Assembly: GCF_000003605.2 (NCBI RefSeq)
Contig: NW_003109089.1
Coordinates: forward strand, 331,044-360,333
Length of the DNA: 29,290 nt
Reading direction: 5' to 3'
Source of the DNA: Saccoglossus kowalevskii
Taxonomy: Eukaryota; Hemichordata; Enteropneusta; Harrimaniidae
Shown: positions 13,701 through 22,700 of the stretch, piece by piece
How the letters are laid out: every line of letters begins with the position of its first letter
How positions within the stretch are numbered: the stretch's first letter is position 1
The notes under the pieces: model-generated
Database searches by the model: none
Told to the model about the DNA's origin: nothing
What the model saw: the letters and a program-made list of their open reading frames with translations, nothing else
Made by a program: the position numbers and the translations under genes

Positions 13701-16700
13701 CTAAAATAGAGAATTGAAGACGTTGACACAAAATGAACAAATTTGACAGAGATCAAGGCAAGTATATACCAAGTATCAAGTCTGGTAGTTTTCAAAAAGA
13801 AGTTGCAAATAGAATTATTGATGGACAAAGGACAAACATTAAACAATCACAAATATTAACAGCTCAGCTCTGTCATCTTCAATTGACAGCGGAGCTAAAA
13901 ATATAGATAATATTTTAAACTGAAATTAATTAATTTAAAACTACTTTATTTATTATGATAAATATTCAGTGTGTGCAACAATCCTAATAAGGAACAAGAT
14001 AAAAACCTAACTTACCAAGAAATGACATGTTTGTATTCATTGTGATAGGTGGTGCTGGTGGTTTATTATCAATAGTATTCCTCACTTTCCCAGTTTTATC
14101 TCGGCCATACCAACTAAATGTAAAGCTACGTCTTCTGTCACCTCCAGAGCCTTTCAATACACTATCTTTGTTTCCAAGACTTGCTGTGGAACATCTCCGT
14201 TTCAAAATCCCGTCGTCTGATGGTAAGAATGAAAGATGATTAATAAACCAAAAATAACCTTAGATTGGCCCACTGATTAAAATATGAGGCTAAGGGTGGT
14301 CTAAAACCATCAATTGTGTCACCTATTTGCTTAGCCCAAAAATTAAGTACACTTCCCACTGGACCAGCCTGACATCCCAACAAGTATTAATAAACTTGAA
14401 CGGAGTTTACCTTTGCCCTATACTTCTTAGACAGGAAGCAATGTACACAGACATACTTTATATTATAGGATACATACCAGATGTGAGACCTCAAAGGAAG
14501 CAATTAATAGTGGGTTAGTGTACCTGATTTCTAGGCTCAGAAAACTCAGAGACCAGCCAACATCGAAATTCATCGAATCAGGGACTAACAAATGCAACTT
14601 TTTTCCTGAAAGTTTGGATATACAAGATCCGGATATTAAATAAATTTTGCAACATTGTTTGCTTATCTAATATTATGTAACAATTGGTGACAACAACGCC
14701 TATTGCATTTTTAGATGTCAACATTTGTAGAAAACCCAAACTTTACGACAAGAGAGAATAACACACACATAACCCATGAATGGATTTACAACACAATAAG
14801 ATTCCTACATACTATGAGTACCATGTGACTTGTCCATCGCAGCTTTGAGTTGAACAGCACTCGTCTTGATAATCCTCATGCTCTCACTTCTTTTGAAATG
14901 TTTATCTTCATCCTAATAAAATTATCGAGAACTTAGGTCACATAGAGTGGCAAAATATTCATTGGTGTGTGTTTTGAGTCACACATGCAATACATTTGAT
15001 GAACGATTGACACCAACATAGTTGCTCAACTTGGGTATGACCTGACTGTGTCTGGAAAGACTGGTTTTAATTGAATGAACTAATAGACTCATGTTATTGT
15101 TTGTTCAGTTTTAATATTTGCATTTGGTCATACGTAGAATAGNNNNNNNNNNNNNNNNNNNNNNNNNNNNNNNNNNNNNNNNNNNNNNNNNNNNNNNNNN
15201 NNNNNNNNNNNNNNNNNNNNNNNNNNNNNNNNNNNNNNNNNNNNNNNNNNNNNNNNNNNNNNNNNNNNNNNNNNNNNNNNNNNNNNNNNNNNNNNNNNNN
15301 NNNNNNNNNNNNNNNNNNNNNNNNNNNNNNNNNNNNNNNNNNNNNNNNNNNNNNNNNNNNNNNNNNNNNNNNNNNNNNNNNNNNNNNNNNNNNNNNNNNN
15401 NNNNNNNNNNNNNNNNNNNNNNNNNNNNNNNNNNNNNNNNNNNNNNNNNNNNNNNNNNNNNNNNNNNNNNNNNCAATGCTTGTGCGCTTTCTTTTAAGTA
15501 GTTTAGCTGTGGCTGTGCCACTTCTCTTGAGGTTAACCTGTTTATGTTCATTAATAGGGGGTGAGGATTTACCATCACGATAACTTGGCAGTCTTGTCAT
15601 CAATGACCAGTTTTTCCCACCAAATACCTAATCACCATTAAGAGAATAATCTAGGTTAGGTTATCGATTTGAATTAACAGTATTGTGTTATTAATATCTC
15701 CAATTCACCTTTTTGTGGTGTTTCCACACATATCAATGAAGCATTGTTCTGATTAATAGCATGGCAGCAGCTCACCTGGAAACAGAAAAGCTACATTTGG
15801 CTGTAGTGCTTTCAATACTTACAATACTTATAATATCAAAGTACAAAACAAAAATGTTTACTTCCAGACTAAACAAAAGGCAAAGTCTTTATAAAAAAAA
15901 AAATTAATTATATAATCTTTTTTGTTGTGTCGTAAATTTCTCTTATCCTATTTTTTCCTGGAAATATTCAAGTTTTGATTTCTAACTTTTATAGTTTTAT
16001 CATTCCTAGTCGTGTTTTAATTTGTATGTCTTAGCTTTAATTCTTGTGCCATATTGAAAAAAAAAGTTAAACAAATAAAATTGCAAAATTAGTTGTCATT
16101 GATTTTCACAACACCTTAGTCCCTGTCAGTTAACAAATTTAAGATGTATAGTTTTGTTTATAGTTACCGGTATACAGTTGGAACATAAACATGTCAGAGA
16201 TATGGATCCAGAAGCTGATACTTGATTATGATGATTTTTTAACATTAAAATGGTTGACATTAATTCATCTTGTATCTGATTGTCAAACAAGTACTTGTCC
16301 ATATGGAGCGAAATTGTCCTGGAACAGCATTAATTAAAGCAAAATGACCACCAGTTGGCCATTTTAAATAAATGTGTATATCTATGACATGGTTTATAAT
16401 GAATATATAAAATGTTAACTAGAACCGCATTGATTAAGACAAAATGGCCATCAATATATTTGATTACATTTAAATTCACCATATTTCAAATAGTTATCAA
16501 AATATATTTTGTAGTTGGCAAAACAGCCATGTTTTGGTCTCCTACGAAATTGTCAGTTGATGAAGTGACAGTCTCTAATTGTGTGAATGAACCAATCAAA
16601 TTGCAATCACATGGCTTTATCACATGGCTTCTGCCATATACATGTGACAAAGTCAAATACCTGGAACATACAAACCCTCATTTTGAAATATTAAAGTTGA

Positions 16701-19700
16701 CAGTACCTTTATTGCATCAGTAGGATTAGGACCAATGTTTCCACCACTGTCATAAAATAATCTCAGATATTCCTTCTGCAGCCACTGTATTCTCCGATCA
16801 GCAAAGTGCTTTTGTTGATTCAGATTGGCCTTTATAAGTTTCTTTAATCCGTGATACCACAATGCTGATATGCACTTTGGTGCTACAAAATGCACCAGTT
16901 TGTTTTCAGCGATATTAGCGCCATAAAGAATGGAAAAACAATGATCTGTCCGATGTAAATCACTGAGAGTATGGCGGCGGGATACAGTGTGCAAATCAAC
17001 CTCTTCACATCCCATGAAGACATCTTTCGCAAAAGTCAAATCAATGTATCCCTCCTCTAATCCATCTTGGAGCATATTTCCCGTTCTTTGGTATTTGTTT
17101 GCTGGCGTAGGAGAAGACGGTGATGATGGTGGTGTGATCAGATAATCTCCAGGTCTTGTCCACTGTAATATTGAATTGCACTGTTCCAGTTTCAAATGAC
17201 ACATGGCAGATCTTTCATTTTCTTGTGTCCAATGCACGCATAATGTTCCTCTATACAAACAGTGTAGAGAGTGCATGTCTAAACCGCTTAGCTTGGTCCA
17301 TATCACTTGCACCTGATGACTCGGGCAATCAGACTGTGATATCGGCTCACAGCTTTCAATAAAATTATCATTCAGATCCACAGACGACTTGTCATCTCTA
17401 AATAAACAAACATATGATGCACAGTGTCATGAGAACTGTTCATAATTCTACTGACCTATAAAACTCTTCTTAGTTTTTATCACACATACATGTACTACCA
17501 GTATAAGGTTATTAACAAAATTTGGATTTATGTCCAAATACATGGTACAGCAAAAGGTACTGTCCTGGAAGTGTAGTGTAGTGTTGAGGACAAAGCCAAA
17601 TCAGACAATGCAAAAGAAAATAAATGTTTGTATTTAGTTTATAATCTTATTATAAATTCTTTTTAACAGACATTGGGGAAAAAAAACGTCAGTGTAACCT
17701 TGGCTTTCATACTCAAACATGTTACATGCACCAACGAAAAGTGATCATTTCATACTCAATCGGACACTCAGAAAGACCATAGCTGTTTTCATATGCTAAT
17801 ATGCTACCACACAAGCTAGAAAGACTGTCTGGCACATGTATTTCACAAATGTCTATATAATGATACAAAGGGTGCATTTTATTAAATTATTACATACATA
17901 ATAAGAAAAATTACATTTCTGATCAGAGTATGCACCATCTGAAAAATGTGGGTCAATCTTTTTTTTTATTTCTGTTGAAGCATTTATCAAAACTGCAAAA
18001 TGTGTGTGCCATTTCATCAAAACAAAACAAAAATCGCCTTACTTTTTACAAATTTGATCTGAATTTTTGTTTTGTTTATTTTATGAGGTCTAATTAATGT
18101 CAAGCATGCAACCATGATAAATGAATGTAGTCAGAGCGCCCTCAACAAACTGATAGCAATATAACTTTGTTTTTTCTCTCCTTACCGAGCATCTATTTCT
18201 GTAATGGCAGTGTGTAGCGACTGTTGACATAGTTGTATATCATGTAGCACCCAATGGGCTTGTTTCACCTTGATTGTGTTTATGATTCCACCGACACCCA
18301 CACGGGACAAGAATTTATCCTCTCCTCTATACTCTGAGATATACTACAAATATAATAAATTTATTAATATTAGATATGATGAAGTTGATGATGATTCATA
18401 ATCTGTGCAAGAAATACAGCACTGTTACAGTTGTTTCTAACAATAGTCTATTTACTGTAAATTACATTACTTTCGCTATTTTCGCTGAAAGGGTGAATAT
18501 TTAGAAATAAAACTTTAAAAAACTCCTCAAAATATGTGAAAATAAACCTTATACAAAACAGTCAAAAGCGTTTCCAGCGAAAATTTATTCCAGCTAAAAG
18601 AAAGTATTTTACAGTGTAACACTTTTGTCAGAAACAAAATTATTAAAGGCTTTTAAAGGGTAACTGTATTGCTATATTAAAAAACTCATCAAAATAACAG
18701 AAATGTTTCTATGGTCAAAATAATTTTAATGATCTAGAATATGATAAATGCAATATTTAGAAAATGGAATATTAAAAGGAATGCAAATTTGGTTGCAACA
18801 AATTTTAGAAATGTCTCATTTTTTAAAATTTTTATTGTAATACATGATCCTTGCAATGGAAAATATCTCAAAGCCTGGTGATTCATGTACAGAGCCCCCT
18901 AGTGGCAGGTTTGTTTTATTCATAAAGTCCTGTAGAGTACCGGTACTTAAAGTGGGAGGCTCATCACCTGCGCACACGTGGGAATTGAGTCCCAAACGAC
19001 GATAACAACAAACGCAAATGCAAAGGCTCATGGGTAGACGCTTGTTTGTAAACAATGACATGCTGTGGCCATCTGACGCATGCGCAGGTGACAAATCCCT
19101 TGCTTAAATTGTTGCTGAAAGTAATAGGGATTTTTCTGATGAGGGAAAATAGTCAAAAATAAACGTCTTACAGTATAATACAATGCTTGGTCTATCAACT
19201 ATAGCAAAGTTTGATTCTACGTAACAAACATTAAACTTACTTCAATCTTGTGTTCATTATACAAAGGTAATGCTATAACAGTCATGTTTTCATTGAGTAT
19301 ATTTCTAAGTTCTTGCACAAACCAACCATAATATGGCACTACTTTACAGCCAGGAGTATGTAAAGCTCTTTCAACAGCCTCACGATAGTCTTTAGCATCT
19401 TCCCTCATTATTTCCCTCAATGCTCTCACAGATTCCTTCTCTGATTCTGGCATTTGTAGCCAAAGTGGTTTCAGCCAGTCCAGTCTATTAAGTAACCAAT
19501 TTGAAACAAAACATTTTTTATACAATGAAACGCATTAATTTTAAATGGTAATTTGATATTTAAGTTTTTTGAGATGCACAGAATTGAAAAAAATGGATTT
19601 CACATGTTCATAATGAGTCTGAGTGTAATCTAAGTCAACAACATTCATGCCAAATTGCAAATCAATTTGACGAGCGGTTGTAAAAAAATCATTTTTAACC

Positions 19701-22700
19701 ATAAATGACAAAAATATTCCCAAGCTCAGCCTCTTGGCTGAGATAGCAACAAGAATTCAAAAATAAAAAAATATTCATCAAAAATTGGATAACTGAAGAT
19801 ATCATCACAAAATAAATAAATCTGAGAGAGGTCTACCTGAGGTACCGGTACCTATATATATGTAGGATCAAAGCAATTGGACTTGCGGTTTTCAACAAGA
19901 AGTCAAAAAAATCACTTTTTACCAAAAATTACAAAAATATTCATCAAAATCAGAGAATTAAAGATATCATCATGGAATATACAAATCTATAAGAGATCTG
20001 CCCGAGGTATATATACGCTAAAGTATCAAAGCAATAAGAATTGCAGTTTTCAAGAAGACGAAAAAGTAAAAAGTTGACACAGATGATGCCAGACAATCAC
20101 TCACAAGATAAGCTCCGCTCGACAAAGTCAACAGCGGAGCTACAAATAGAGGTTTACATGTGATGTCATGATTATCAGAGGATCATTCCAGGTAGGTGTG
20201 GTATGAATAGCAAGGCAATCCACCTGACAGTTTCGGAGAAGAAGTCTATTGAATGAAAAAAGTTGAGAGACTATATCTGACGGACGGGTGACAGGTGTGG
20301 TCAACCCATGAGCTCTACTCAGTCATCTTCGATAACAGCAGAGATAAAAATTGTCTAGACCTTAGTGAAAACAAAATCCAGTGAATAATTAATGCATTTA
20401 CAGTTAATAAACAACATTGACTAGCACATGAGAACTACACAGCGTCATCAATGATAAAACAGAGAAATATCAAGGATTCCAAAAATGGGACAATTTGAAA
20501 AAAAAAAACGTGAAACTAACTAATGTAGAAAAAAAAGATGGCCAGAAGCCAATACCTGTAATACATGGTTCATTTTATTTGACAACTGAAATAGTTCATT
20601 AAGTTCAGAGGTTAATCTGGCATACAGTTATTAAATGCAATTAAACATGTACAACATGTCATGGTACTTATGTCATTAGTAACGCACTGTGATGAGAGTT
20701 AACACTAACCTCAGCCCAGATATTATTTCCATAACAGCGTTGAAGTTGCCAATATTCCAACATGCATTGGCTATCCGTATTAACTTTGAAATGACTGTTT
20801 TCTTATCTTCTGTACTTGGTGCACATAGTACTGTATTTGTTACCCACAAACTAACCTATATAAAAAAAAAAAACATAACAAAAATAAAAATACTACAAAA
20901 TTTGGTTTGGTGCTAAATCGGACAAATACAGTTAATGGTTTTCAGTCTGCCATTTTGAATGAGATCATAGAAATGAACGACATGCATAGATATGTATAAG
21001 TAGACAATAGTTTATTGTGTTAATGTTCCAAGTTGAATGAGCTTGATGAATGCAATATCATGCACATACCATATTTGCTCTATTAGTAGTGCATCAAAAT
21101 ACACCGACAGAGGAGACAAAATAAATCATATTTGAAATATCCATCTTACAATAACTTGAAATTAAATTTTTGAATTATGCGTATCTAGTAGGAAAAATAC
21201 TATAGAAGAAAATACACTAAAAAATGACACTTTTATATACAGTAATGGTAAGTTCTTTGTTATTCTACAAAATGGATAAATTTCCTATTGGCTACTGATC
21301 TTGATACAAATTGTGAACAAATATTGAAAAAAAAAAATGAGGTTTTGTGTGAAATGCATACAAAGAAGTAAACTGCATGTACAATTAAAGTATGCACTTG
21401 CATTCAAGTTGAAGGTGGATATTTAATATTACATAGAAATTGGATTTTGCAGTTGTTTGTTTTAAAGATAGTAACAATGTTATCGCATGTATGTAGGTGA
21501 TTTTGCACTGAACTTATAATCTAAGGAAACATCAGTCTGAATCTGATATTGATATTTTCTTTGAGTGTGAAAGTAAACCTTTGTTCGCATTCACAAAATA
21601 AAACATGTGCATCATATTTTTTTCCAAAATTTCCATCAAGATCTTTAGCCAAAAGGCAATTATTCCAATTCGGTTCAAAATTATTTCAAAAAGTTATACC
21701 GAGTAATAGAAAAATTCGTAAAAAAAATTATAGAAAATAAAGAGAAATGTTGGCATTTGAAGTATTAAAATAATAGGATATGTTGATTGAACAGTTTCAT
21801 TATCAAGAATCATTCAAAAACCTAAGCTATACTTTAAACTCCATTTACAGGTATACAGGAAATCTTTTAATAAGAGAGAGTTCTTGAAATTCTTTCATGA
21901 TAATAAGTCATTAATAAAATATTCGGACAGCTAATCAGATGGTCACAACATTTTTGCATATTTTTAAAATGCATCACAGACTTGAAATGCCAAGAGAGTG
22001 TTCACCATGTTAGGCCAACCATGTTCTACTCAAATTTGTTTCCAAAATCGACATGGGTAGATGGCCTCATTTTTATTCTGAAATTGTTATTAAATTTGTG
22101 ATTTTTCATGAAAACTGATTTTTTTTACATCAATCTGAAGTTCTAGCATGCACAAGAGGATAGTCATCATTCGAACTCAGGCAAGTATTGAAAAAATGTG
22201 GAAAGTTAAAAAGACCATCAAATAAAGGACAAAGACCTATATTTAAATAGGGAAACTTGTTTCCATGGAAACAATGACTTTTTTATTTCAGAATAATATT
22301 ACATGTACTATATTAATATATTTGAATTTAAAATTAATAATTAATTCAAAAATTAGTTTTAGTACTTGGTAATATTTTTAAAATACTTTCAAATAGTCAG
22401 TCACAGGAAATATTATACTGTAAAGGGGGTAATTATTCACTGTGTTTTAATTTAGCTTATTTCGCTGACTGGAAAAATGCGCTAAATTAAAACACAGTGA
22501 ATATGTAAAATTTAGCATAGAACACATTATCTAAATGACGAAACCGTGAATTTAAAACCCACTGAATATGCCTGAAATGGTAAATCAGTGAAATTTAAAC
22601 CCAGTGAAAATTAGTCATTTTACAGTAACAACATTTCACGTCATTGCTTTTCAGACCATCTAGATGGCTTTTCAGACTCTCAACATGAGTAAACCCCATA

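Noticed and set aside
15094-15603. Frames spanning the N run
   Set aside because: Length is produced by Ns; only the part right of the gap is supported as coding.
16412-16723. 103-codon plus-strand frame
   Set aside because: Mostly intron of AT-rich repeat-like sequence and overlaps the end of a real minus-strand exon; no recognised domain.
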